Of a stretch of 64,000 bases of DNA, positions 8,294-15,722 are shown piece after piece. The position numbers and the translations under genes are program-made. The notes beneath the pieces are model-generated. The model was given only the letters and a program-made list of their open reading frames with translations. It had not been told where the DNA came from and did not search any database. Source of the DNA: Paucidesulfovibrio gracilis DSM 16080 (GTDB lineage Bacteria > Desulfobacterota > Desulfovibrionia > Desulfovibrionales > Desulfovibrionaceae); the NCBI RefSeq assembly GCF_900167125.1, contig NZ_FUYC01000005.1, positions 1-64,000 of the forward strand. Direction: 5' to 3'. Positions within the stretch are counted from its first letter, which is position 1. Each line of letters begins with the position of its first letter.

Positions 8294-8327
8294 AAAGGCC
8301 GACGCAGTGAATTGCGTCGGCCTTTTT
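8294..8327 (+). terminator. Terminator of rplM-rpsI
   Basis: AAAGGCCGACGCA (8294-8306) pairs with TGCGTCGGCCTTT (8313-8325), a 13-bp perfect stem with a six-base loop ending in a T-tract, 27 bases after the rpsI stop. Confidence 0.92.
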
Positions 8328-8358
8328 CCGTACCACCTCCACCAGCCAGACCCCGCTC

Positions 8359-9267
8359 ATGTCCGTACGGTCACCTTTTCCCGTCCCGTCCCCCGAGGCA
8401 TCTCCCGTTGCGTCCAGTCCGCTGCCGGACAGTACGTTTGCCATGCTTCCGCCCCAGCATGTGGAAGCGGCCACCCATCGGGCCTGGCCCGCACTCATCA
8501 ACCGCGAGGCCGGTCCCTGGACCCTGCGCTTTGCCGAAGGGTACAGCAAGCGGTCCAACTCCGCCTGGATCGTGCAGGATCTGCCGCCGGACCGCCTGCC
8601 CCACGCCCTGAACGCTCTGAACGACGTGGAATGCGCCTATGCCGAAGCGGGCCAGCCCGCCATCTTCAAAATTCCGGATTTTCTTCCCCCGGAACTGGAC
8701 ATGGCCCTGGACCAAAAAGGATATGACCGCCAGGACACCACCTTGGTATTGCTTCGCCCGCTGGACGGCTCCTGCGCGGCGCCCATGCCCTCGCGCCCCC
8801 GCGTTTCCCCTTCCAACATCGCCACCAAAGGCATGGACTGCCGGTTCGAACTCCGGGAACCGGACCGCTGGTTTCCCGGCTGGAAAGAATGCGCAGGCAA
8901 CCCCGAGCACACGGAAACACACGCCAAACTGCTGCGGCTCGCCGCTCCCGGCACCCTGTTCGGCAGTGTGACCCGTCGCCAGACCCCTGCCAGCTGCGGC
9001 CTGGGCGTGCCGGACAGCCTCTTTCCCTTGTTCGGCATTTTCGATGTGGTTACCCGTGCGAACCTGCGTCGCCAGGGACATGCCTCCCGGCTCATGCGCG
9101 AGCTGCTGCGCGGAGCCATTCGCCTGAACGCCACCCACGCCTATCTCCAGGTGGTGGCCCACAACACCCCTGCGCGGGAGCTTTACGCCTCCATGGGCTT
9201 TCATGAAGCCTACCGCTATTGGTATCGCGTTGGTCCGGCTCCTGAAATTCGGCAGACCGATTCCTAA
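8359..9267 (+). CDS. GNAT-family N-acetyltransferase
   Basis: This 302-residue protein has a C-terminal GNAT domain. The acetyl-CoA-binding segment RRQGHASRLM near residue 236 has the Q/RxxGxG/A pattern. It is followed by AYLQVVAHNTPARELYASMG, the usual strand, Asn and C-terminal helix. The N-terminal half (about 30-190) is a second, weaker GNAT-like region, as in two-domain members of the family. The substrate is unknown. The start is uncertain: neither ATG 8359 nor ATG 8443 has a good ribosome site. It stands between the rpsI terminator and the radical SAM gene and could be co-transcribed with the latter. Confidence 0.75.
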   Translation: MSVRSPFPVPSPEASPVASSPLPDSTFAMLPPQHVEAATHRAWPALINREAGPWTLRFAEGYSKRSNSAWIVQDLPPDRLPHALNALNDVECAYAEAGQPAIFKIPDFLPPELDMALDQKGYDRQDTTLVLLRPLDGSCAAPMPSRPRVSPSNIATKGMDCRFELREPDRWFPGWKECAGNPEHTETHAKLLRLAAPGTLFGSVTRRQTPASCGLGVPDSLFPLFGIFDVVTRANLRRQGHASRLMRELLRGAIRLNATHAYLQVVAHNTPARELYASMGFHEAYRYWYRVGPAPEIRQTDS

Positions 9268-9383
9268 CCACGCTTCGTTGCAGCGCCCCCGGTATAATAC
9301 GCTTTCCACGGCCTTTGTTTTGCTGGCTGCTCCTCCTGTTTTCCAGGCTTGCCGAGCCGCCGCGCTTCCACTATGGTCCGCGC

Positions 9384-10667
9384 ATGGCAAAACGCGAAAA
9401 ACCCAGGCCGCGCCTGCTCGTGGCCGACCGTGACGGCAATATCTACGATCATCCGGACCTATTGATGCTCTGTCGGCGCGGGGAGGAAATGGCCCTGCCC
9501 CGGCCCGATGAAATCATGCCCCTGCCCCCGGAAAGCGAATTTTTCATGCTTCCGGGCCGCTTTGCCGTGGGCTTTGATCCCGAAGCCGGAGAGATTGAGG
9601 TCATGGAGGATTTAGGCGTGGCTGCATTCGTCTGCCCGGCCCACACGGTCACGGGAGTGGCCGCCTACGCCGAAGACGAAGGCGCTCCGGCCCTGCCCCT
9701 GCTCTCCTATGCGGCCATTGGCTATGCCGAGGGGAAATTCTGGGTCTGCGCCAAAAAAGTGGACGAAGATAAACGCCAGATCTTCCAGAACATCGACCCC
9801 GAACGCGTCCAGTCCGGTGCGCACCGGCTCATGAAACGATTTCCCGACAACCGGTTGATTCGCCACCTCGCGGGCTGCGCCCTGAACTACGGCTGCCCTG
9901 CGGCAAAAAACCTGGCCCTGGGCCGGTTCGAATGCCCCCTGCCCACGGCCCAGACCTGCAATGCCCGCTGCGTGGGGTGCATTTCCCACCAGCCGGAACA
10001 ATCAGGCTTTCCCTCCCCCCAGGAACGCATTGCATTCACGCCCACGGTAGAAGAAATCACCGAGGTGATGCTGCATCACAACTCCCGTGAAAAACGGGCG
10101 GTCTATTCCTTTGGGCAGGGCTGCGAAGGCGAACCCCTGACCAATTGGAAATTGCTGGCCGAGTCCACTCGCGTCTTCCGCGAACAGGGCGGACGCGGCA
10201 CCGTGAACGTGAATACCAACGCCTCCATTCCCGAGGCCATGGCGCCCCTGGCCGAGTCCGGGGTCGATTCCATCCGCGTGAGTCTGAACTCCGTGCGCAA
10301 AGGACCGTACGAGGCCTATTACCGCCCCGTGAGCTACGCCTTTGACGACGTGTTGGAGTCCATCCGCCGGGCCAAGGCCAACGGCATGTTCGTCTCCCTA
10401 AACTATCTCTTCTTCCCGGGGTTGAACGACACCGAAGAGGAATTGCGGGCACTGCATGAACTGGTGGACGAAACACGGCTGGACTTCATCCAGCTGCGCA
10501 ACCTGAACCTGGATCCCCAACTGGCTCTGGAGCTGCTTGGTCCGCAGTTCCCAGGACCGGCCATGGGCTTCGTGAACTTTCGCAAACGGCTGCGCAAGGC
10601 CCACGACTGGCTCCGGTTCGGATATTTCAACCCCTATCTCGGAGACGCCAAGAACGGTGATTCCTGA
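9384..10667 (+). CDS. Radical SAM protein of unknown substrate
   Basis: This 427-residue protein carries the cluster motif CNARCVGC (192-199, CxxxCxxC), which should bind the 4Fe-4S cluster that cleaves S-adenosylmethionine. The SAM-binding barrel follows, with FGQGCEGEPL matching the Gly-Glu region and SIRVSLNSVRKGPYEAYYRP resembling the family's Ser/Asn-containing strand. About 190 residues precede the cluster, an extension unlike minimal radical SAM enzymes. Two Cys, in LAGCALNYGCPA near residue 170, precede the radical SAM motif and could bind a metal. There is no substrate gene next to it. ATG 9384 was chosen for MAKREKP; no good ribosome site is visible, so the start may be further upstream. 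Confidence 0.85.
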   Translation: MAKREKPRPRLLVADRDGNIYDHPDLLMLCRRGEEMALPRPDEIMPLPPESEFFMLPGRFAVGFDPEAGEIEVMEDLGVAAFVCPAHTVTGVAAYAEDEGAPALPLLSYAAIGYAEGKFWVCAKKVDEDKRQIFQNIDPERVQSGAHRLMKRFPDNRLIRHLAGCALNYGCPAAKNLALGRFECPLPTAQTCNARCVGCISHQPEQSGFPSPQERIAFTPTVEEITEVMLHHNSREKRAVYSFGQGCEGEPLTNWKLLAESTRVFREQGGRGTVNVNTNASIPEAMAPLAESGVDSIRVSLNSVRKGPYEAYYRPVSYAFDDVLESIRRAKANGMFVSLNYLFFPGLNDTEEELRALHELVDETRLDFIQLRNLNLDPQLALELLGPQFPGPAMGFVNFRKRLRKAHDWLRFGYFNPYLGDAKNGDS

Positions 10668-10689
10668 TCATCCTCCCGGCTCCGCACAC

Positions 10690-10727
10690 AAAAAACCGGC
10701 GTGAACGTCTGCTCACGCCGGTTTTTT
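10690..10727. terminator. Bidirectional terminator between converging genes
   Basis: AAAAAACCGGCGTGA (10690-10704) and TCACGCCGGTTTTTT (10713-10727) form a 15-bp perfect stem with an eight-base loop. It has A- and T-tracts on both sides, between the converging genes ending at 10667 and 10748. Confidence 0.93.
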
Positions 10728-10747
10728 ATACCATCTGAATCAACCTA

Positions 10748-11440
10748 TTAAAAATAACCCAACGCACGCAGGGCATCAAGATGGGACTCCTTGTCCGCGT
10801 CCCGGCCGGAGCGCTCGCCCACGCTGGATTTCGCAGTGCAGGGAACGCACCCCAGGGAACGGTATCCCCGGCCGTACAGCTCGCAGAACGGCACTTCCCG
10901 GCCCGTGGTATAGGCCCAGATGTCCATCTCGCTCCAGTCCAGCAGCGGATTGCATTGCACATACCCCTTGCCGTCCGCGCAGGAGCGCAGTTCCTGGGCT
11001 TTCCGCCCTGCCCGGCTGGGATGTTCGTCCCGCCGAAGCCCCGTGATCAGCGCCCGCAGTCCCATCTCATGCACGGCCCGTTGCAGGGGGCGCACCTTGA
11101 GATCATGGCAACAGGCCACCTTGTCCACGGCCACGGGATACGCCCGCAGATTCTCCTCCGGCCGGGCCACCACCAAATTAAGATCCCATTGCCTGGCCCA
11201 GCGGTCACGAAAATCCACCACCTCCGGAAATTTCAGCCCCGTATCCACGCTGACCACCCGGGCGCGCAAGCTGGTTCCAGGCCGCACGGAATCGGCCAGC
11301 ACCCGCCGCCACAAATGCAGCGCCACGGTGGAATCCTTCCCCCCGGTCCAGGCCACGGCCACACGTCCCGGACCATGCTCGTCCAACAGCGCGGTCAACA
11401 GTTCAATGCCGGCGGCAATCTTTTCGGCCAGGGGCGCCAT
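10748..11440 (-). CDS. PAPS/APS-reductase-family protein with 4Fe-4S Cys motif but no C-terminal catalytic Cys
   Basis: This 230-residue protein belongs to the PP-loop adenine nucleotide hydrolase family: WTGGKDST (31-38) is the phosphate loop. It also has C110-C111 (ACCHDLKVRPL) and C198/C201 (LGCVPCTA), the pattern that binds the 4Fe-4S cluster of assimilatory APS reductases. The C-terminal ECG[L/I]H peptide carrying the nucleophilic Cys of true reductases is absent; the chain ends DALRALGYF. A sulfonucleotide reductase role is therefore doubtful, and it may activate or bind an adenylylated substrate. ATG 11440 has AAGGAG upstream and lies one base after the stop of the phosphatase fusion gene, so the two are coupled. 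Confidence 0.85.
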   Translation of the reverse strand: MAPLAEKIAAGIELLTALLDEHGPGRVAVAWTGGKDSTVALHLWRRVLADSVRPGTSLRARVVSVDTGLKFPEVVDFRDRWARQWDLNLVVARPEENLRAYPVAVDKVACCHDLKVRPLQRAVHEMGLRALITGLRRDEHPSRAGRKAQELRSCADGKGYVQCNPLLDWSEMDIWAYTTGREVPFCELYGRGYRSLGCVPCTAKSSVGERSGRDADKESHLDALRALGYF

Positions 11441-11441
11441 G

Positions 11442-12536
11442 TCAGACTCCTTCCCCGCCATCGGCGTTTTTCTGCATCATGTAGTGGAAAAAGGTCTGCA
11501 CATACCGGCCGGAAACAACATCCGGCAAAGCAAAGACCATGGTTTCATCCGATGGGAACTCGGATGTGAAGGAAAAGAAGAGGTCGCGGGATCCCTTATC
11601 CAATTCCGGGGCCAGCAGGTCCGCCCACAATTCCTGTTTCACTTCCTCGGAAAGCTCAAAGGATCGACATTGCAGGGGCCGATACGGAAAAATCGTGCAC
11701 AGCCCGTCCACGGAAAGGGGACACAATGCCCCGGCCTCGGCCAGACACACGTCCCGTCCCTGGTGCCGGGCCTGTTCCCGGCGTTCCTTGCGTGCCGCGG
11801 TCACGGCGCGTTCAATGGCCTCGAGCCGCTCCGCGCTGGTGAGCTGGGCATTGATTTTATGGGCCACGTACACGGTCTCCACCAGACTCAACTGCACCGG
11901 GGTCCGGCAACAGGCGGCGTGATCCAGGCCGCATCGTCCCCGGGCCTTGCGCTCCGAAGACTCGGACGCCTCATAGTCGAACAAATCCTCGGCACGACGG
12001 ACCAGGGCTTCATAGTCCCGAAAATATGGCGCCAGATCAACGAGGTGTTTGAATTCCAGGGAGGGTTCACGCAGGGTAAGCCTGCCGCTGTGCCGACCGT
12101 ATTTACGGATGGCCCACCATTGATCGAAATTGGCGGGCTTGGATTTTAGCCCCTTGAGGGCGCGGCCCGCCAACTTGTGCCCCAGGCCGCGACGGAGCAG
12201 GTAGGCGTTCAGCACGGTTCCTGTGCGGCCGATGCCGTGGCGGCAGTGAATGAGTACGCGCTTGCCCAAATAAATGGATTCGTCCAACCATTCCAAGGCC
12301 TTCTCAAGCTCGGCAAGCTCCGGGGCTTCCTCGTCGGGCAGGGGGAGATAATACACCTCGAATCCATGTTCGGTTTCGATGTCGTGCAGGTCGCAAAACT
12401 CTCCGCACAGATTCAAAATGGCGTCCACCCCCTGCGCATGGAGGGCATCCAGCTGCCGCACGGACATGGGAGCCTGGCCCACGGCCAAATGATCCGTGAC
12501 CCAGTCAAGATGGTAGGCGCTTTTTTTCTCACTCAT
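11442..12536 (-). CDS. Dual-specificity phosphatase fused to a YkgJ-type Cys-cluster domain
   Basis: This 364-residue protein has two parts. Residues about 10-155 are a dual-specificity/tyrosine phosphatase domain with signature HCRHGIGRTG, nucleophile C98 and R104. Residues about 200-295 have the spacing of YkgJ-type zinc/iron-chelating domains: C202, C209-C210, then C264, C272, C280 and C290 (FPYRPLQCRSFE). I am not aware of this pairing as a standard architecture. It is co-transcribed with the APS-reductase-like gene, whose start it nearly overlaps. The phosphatase may act on a small phosphorylated molecule rather than a protein. ATG 12536 follows GGAAGCGG. The 288 bases upstream (12537-12824) hold no gene and presumably its promoter. 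Confidence 0.85.
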   Translation of the reverse strand: MSEKKSAYHLDWVTDHLAVGQAPMSVRQLDALHAQGVDAILNLCGEFCDLHDIETEHGFEVYYLPLPDEEAPELAELEKALEWLDESIYLGKRVLIHCRHGIGRTGTVLNAYLLRRGLGHKLAGRALKGLKSKPANFDQWWAIRKYGRHSGRLTLREPSLEFKHLVDLAPYFRDYEALVRRAEDLFDYEASESSERKARGRCGLDHAACCRTPVQLSLVETVYVAHKINAQLTSAERLEAIERAVTAARKERREQARHQGRDVCLAEAGALCPLSVDGLCTIFPYRPLQCRSFELSEEVKQELWADLLAPELDKGSRDLFFSFTSEFPSDETMVFALPDVVSGRYVQTFFHYMMQKNADGGEGV

Positions 12537-12824
12537 GCCGCTTCCATTTCAGAAGGCGGTCCGCCGGGCCGCGTGGCACGCTGTACCCGGTCGTCGCCGT
12601 TTTTGCGGATCCATGCTCAGGGGCAACCCGGTGTGCGCCAGCCTGCTCCATGACGATTCAATCCTTGCCTAGTGTACTACACGCCGGTCTGCTTTTTTCA
12701 CGCCTTGTGTTGCCGCCCGTGACGACACGCGGCAGACCGCCGAACCCAAAAACAGGAGCGTATCCCGCCGCGGTTGGCGGTCCGGCACCATGCTGCGCAA
12801 CACCGCACACCGGCCACCTTCGCT

Positions 12825-15284
12825 CTAATAGTCCTCACTGGCGGGCGGATGCAAAAATTCCTCCACCAGCCGGTCCACCTGCAACTCGTCCTCCAGCCCC
12901 ATATCCATGAGCCGGGTCCGGCCCAGGATGCGGCCCAAAAGGTGCAGCTGCCGTTGCGTCATGGCCTCACTACCGTTTCCCACGCCCGCATCCAGCATAT
13001 CGCCCCGCACCCGCACGCGCCAGCCCTGGCTTTCCAGCACCCGCCGCAAAAACAGAAGCCGCAGCTCCCGCTGACGCATCAGCCCGCCGCCGCCCTTGAA
13101 CCGAAAATTCACATAATTTTTCCGTTCGTCCGGTCCGCACAAGGAATCGACCTGGGAAAAATGATACCCGAACCGCACCATCAGATGGGCGTAATCTTCG
13201 GCCACGACAGCGTAGCTGGCCAGCAACGCGGAGTCGTGCTTGAAGATGCCCGCGCTGACCCGGTCGAACTCCTCCCAATCCATGTGGGTCAGCCCCTCCT
13301 GCCAGACGATGTCCTTGGAGGAAAGCCCCTGCCACAGGGACCACATGGGCGGACTTTTAATATCATCCGGGGTGATGGAACGTTTCTGCGTGGCCTGGTC
13401 GAACAACCCGCCGCCCACGTCCAAAAGATACATGACCAGCGGCAGCCCGGTCTCCAGTTTGCGAGCCGCGCCCAATCCCCGACCGCCGCGTCCGACCAGC
13501 CGGAACATCTCGGCAACGGCCTTTTCGTGACAAAAACGCACGATGTCATGCAGGGAGCGACAATGCTCCGGAGCAAAATCCGCACCTTCCGGATCCACCA
13601 GGGTAAGCCGGGAAATGTGCGGCATGACCTGGCGCAGGCGCTGCAATGCCGGGCTGGGGCGGGATTCCTCTTCATCGTTTTGCAGCAGGCTTTCCACCCG
13701 GCCGTGATACACGGCCCCGGTATCCGCATCCACGGTCACTTCCAGGGCCGGGGAAAACCGCTGAAAGGCGTTTTCCACCCCCACCAGCACGGGCAGACCG
13801 AACTCCCGGGCCACGGACGCAAAATGGCTGGCCCGGCTGCCCGCCTCAGCGATCACACCGCGAATCTTGCCCACGGTCCCGGCCAAAGCCGGATCCAATG
13901 CGCCCACAACCAAAATCGCGTCCCGGGGAATATCCTCCAGGGTATGTTCCGGCGGATCGTAATGAAACACCCGGCCATACGCGGCGCCGCCCGAAGCGCG
14001 GCTCGCATCGGCCAACAGCGGCCGGGCCTCGGGGGAAACACTTCGCTCCGGCGCGGCCTGGGCCTTGTGTCGCCCTCCCAAAGGCCGCGACTGCAAAATA
14101 TGCAACCCGCCCTGCTGATCCAAGGCCCATTCCACATCCTGCGGCTCGCCGAACATTTGTTCCAGCTCCATGGCAGCCTTGGCCACGCTCGCCACCTGCT
14201 CGGGGGAAAGCACGGCATCGGCAGTGGGTTCCTGCACCAGCAGGGGATCAGCCTCGCGGGTCAGGCAATAAATCTGGGGAACGGCGCGACCGCTGACCAA
14301 ATGCTCGCCCACACCAGGCACGGCATAGATCGAAAGCATGCCGCAGACCGCTTGGGAGCGGTCCATATCCAGGGTGTAGACAACGCCGGCGGCGCGGGCC
14401 TCCACCATGGGCATGAACAAAACGGCCATGGGTGTTTCCACATCGCTCAACCCGTTGAGCACGCGATACGTCACGGCCCGGGGCGCGTATTTCCCGGCCA
14501 GGACACGCTTATAGGCATTCAAGGCCTGATCCGGGTCCACGGAAAGCAGGCTCTCATATTGTCCGGCAAAGGAAAGTTCCCCGTCCTCGGCCACGGCGCT
14601 GGAACGCACGGCCAATACGCCCGAATCACCGGCCAGGGTCTTGGAGCGGCTGACGATCTCCTCGGCAATGGGAACCGGGACCGTGCCTTGCAACACCAAC
14701 TCGCGGATTTCGGCGCAGAGGCGCTCCATTTCCGTAGGCCGGGAAAGTTCCATGCGCCCGAGCAGATCATCCACTTCGGCGCGCAGGCCGTTGGCCTCCA
14801 GATAGTAATTGAAGGCCGTGGCCGTGACCACGAACCCCGTAGGAACGTTCAGGTAGGTTTCCGCGGCCATAAGCCCGGCATTGCGGGCTTTTCCTCCGGC
14901 CAGGGCCGGGGCGTCCGCAGCCTCTTCCAGGCTCAGTACGTGCGGCGGGGCAATGGCCGGGTCCGGGGTGTCCATGCCCATGGACACGTAGAACCGGAAC
15001 TTATTGAAATAGTCGGGAAGTCCCACATAGCGGGACGGTCCCATGAGCTTGAGTCGCCGGACCATCTCGCCCACATCGCGGGTAAGCTGGAGCGAAAGCC
15101 GATGCATGCGCGCCCAGTCCGCCTTTTCCCGGCCGTAGGCAATCTCCTCCAGGTCGGCGATGCCCTCAAGACAGCGGTCGTCGAATTCCAGCAATTCCTT
15201 GAACGCGTTGTACTTGCTCCGCAGCAGCGCGCCCGGAGAAAAAACCTGATAGGTCCAATGCTTGAATAATTCGGCGATGAACAC
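12825..15284 (-). CDS. PEP-synthase-like protein: ATP-grasp and phosphohistidine domains with unknown C-terminal domain
   Basis: This 819-residue protein starts at GTG 15284, the only in-frame start after AAGGAG. After about 110 unassigned residues it has the PEP/pyruvate-dikinase ATP-binding domain (about 120-405). Visible there are ALAGGKARNAGLM, VRSSAVAEDGELSFAGQYES and a closing LHILQSRPL. The swivelling phosphohistidine domain follows, with probable catalytic H487 in AGSRASHFASVARE. The PEP/pyruvate TIM barrel of true PEP synthases is missing; residues about 560-819 are a different, unrecognised domain. So ATP probably phosphorylates H487, but the acceptor is unknown, as in rifampicin phosphotransferase, which also swaps the third domain. 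It is the last gene of a binding protein-kinase-receiver operon. Confidence 0.85.
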   Translation of the reverse strand: MFIAELFKHWTYQVFSPGALLRSKYNAFKELLEFDDRCLEGIADLEEIAYGREKADWARMHRLSLQLTRDVGEMVRRLKLMGPSRYVGLPDYFNKFRFYVSMGMDTPDPAIAPPHVLSLEEAADAPALAGGKARNAGLMAAETYLNVPTGFVVTATAFNYYLEANGLRAEVDDLLGRMELSRPTEMERLCAEIRELVLQGTVPVPIAEEIVSRSKTLAGDSGVLAVRSSAVAEDGELSFAGQYESLLSVDPDQALNAYKRVLAGKYAPRAVTYRVLNGLSDVETPMAVLFMPMVEARAAGVVYTLDMDRSQAVCGMLSIYAVPGVGEHLVSGRAVPQIYCLTREADPLLVQEPTADAVLSPEQVASVAKAAMELEQMFGEPQDVEWALDQQGGLHILQSRPLGGRHKAQAAPERSVSPEARPLLADASRASGGAAYGRVFHYDPPEHTLEDIPRDAILVVGALDPALAGTVGKIRGVIAEAGSRASHFASVAREFGLPVLVGVENAFQRFSPALEVTVDADTGAVYHGRVESLLQNDEEESRPSPALQRLRQVMPHISRLTLVDPEGADFAPEHCRSLHDIVRFCHEKAVAEMFRLVGRGGRGLGAARKLETGLPLVMYLLDVGGGLFDQATQKRSITPDDIKSPPMWSLWQGLSSKDIVWQEGLTHMDWEEFDRVSAGIFKHDSALLASYAVVAEDYAHLMVRFGYHFSQVDSLCGPDERKNYVNFRFKGGGGLMRQRELRLLFLRRVLESQGWRVRVRGDMLDAGVGNGSEAMTQRQLHLLGRILGRTRLMDMGLEDELQVDRLVEEFLHPPASEDY

Positions 15285-15306
15285 GCTCGGGCACCCGTCT
15301 CCTTGA

Positions 15307-15666
15307 TCAGCCGCCCAGGACTTCGGCCACTTTGGCCTCCAGCTCGTCCTTGTCGATGGGCTTGACGCAATATTCGCTGGCTCCCAGCCGCAGGGACTCA
15401 CGGGCGGTTTCCAACGTGGGGTAGCCCGTCAGCATGATGGCCTTGATTTCCGGCCGCACTTTTTTAAGTTCCTCCAGCACCTCCACCCCGGTCATCTTCT
15501 TGAGTTTGATGTCCAGGATGGCCAGATCGGCCTGCCGGGTCGCGGCATGGGCAATGGCCTCCTCCTCTTCGGTGAAGGCATGCACGGTATGTCCCTTGCG
15601 TTCAAGAATACGCTTGACCAGCACTCCGGCGTCGGAGATGTCGTCCACCACGATGATTTCAGCCAT
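15307..15666 (-). CDS. Stand-alone response regulator receiver domain
   Basis: This 119-residue CheY-like protein is one receiver domain with no output domain. The acidic pocket is at D8-D9, the phosphoacceptor is D52 (AILDIKLKKMTG), the Thr is in MLTGYP, and the Lys is in CVKPIDKDEL. It lies between the sensor kinase and the PEP-synthase-like gene, 22 bases from the latter. The simplest model is that it is phosphorylated by the kinase and acts on the PEP-synthase-like protein by direct contact; that is inference. AGAAAGG precedes ATG 15666. Confidence 0.93.
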   Translation of the reverse strand: MAEIIVVDDISDAGVLVKRILERKGHTVHAFTEEEEAIAHAATRQADLAILDIKLKKMTGVEVLEELKKVRPEIKAIMLTGYPTLETARESLRLGASEYCVKPIDKDELEAKVAEVLGG

Positions 15667-15722
15667 AAAAGCCTTTCTCCCTGCTCAACGGACGCCACGA
15701 ACGCCCGTCCTGTGAATTCGCA

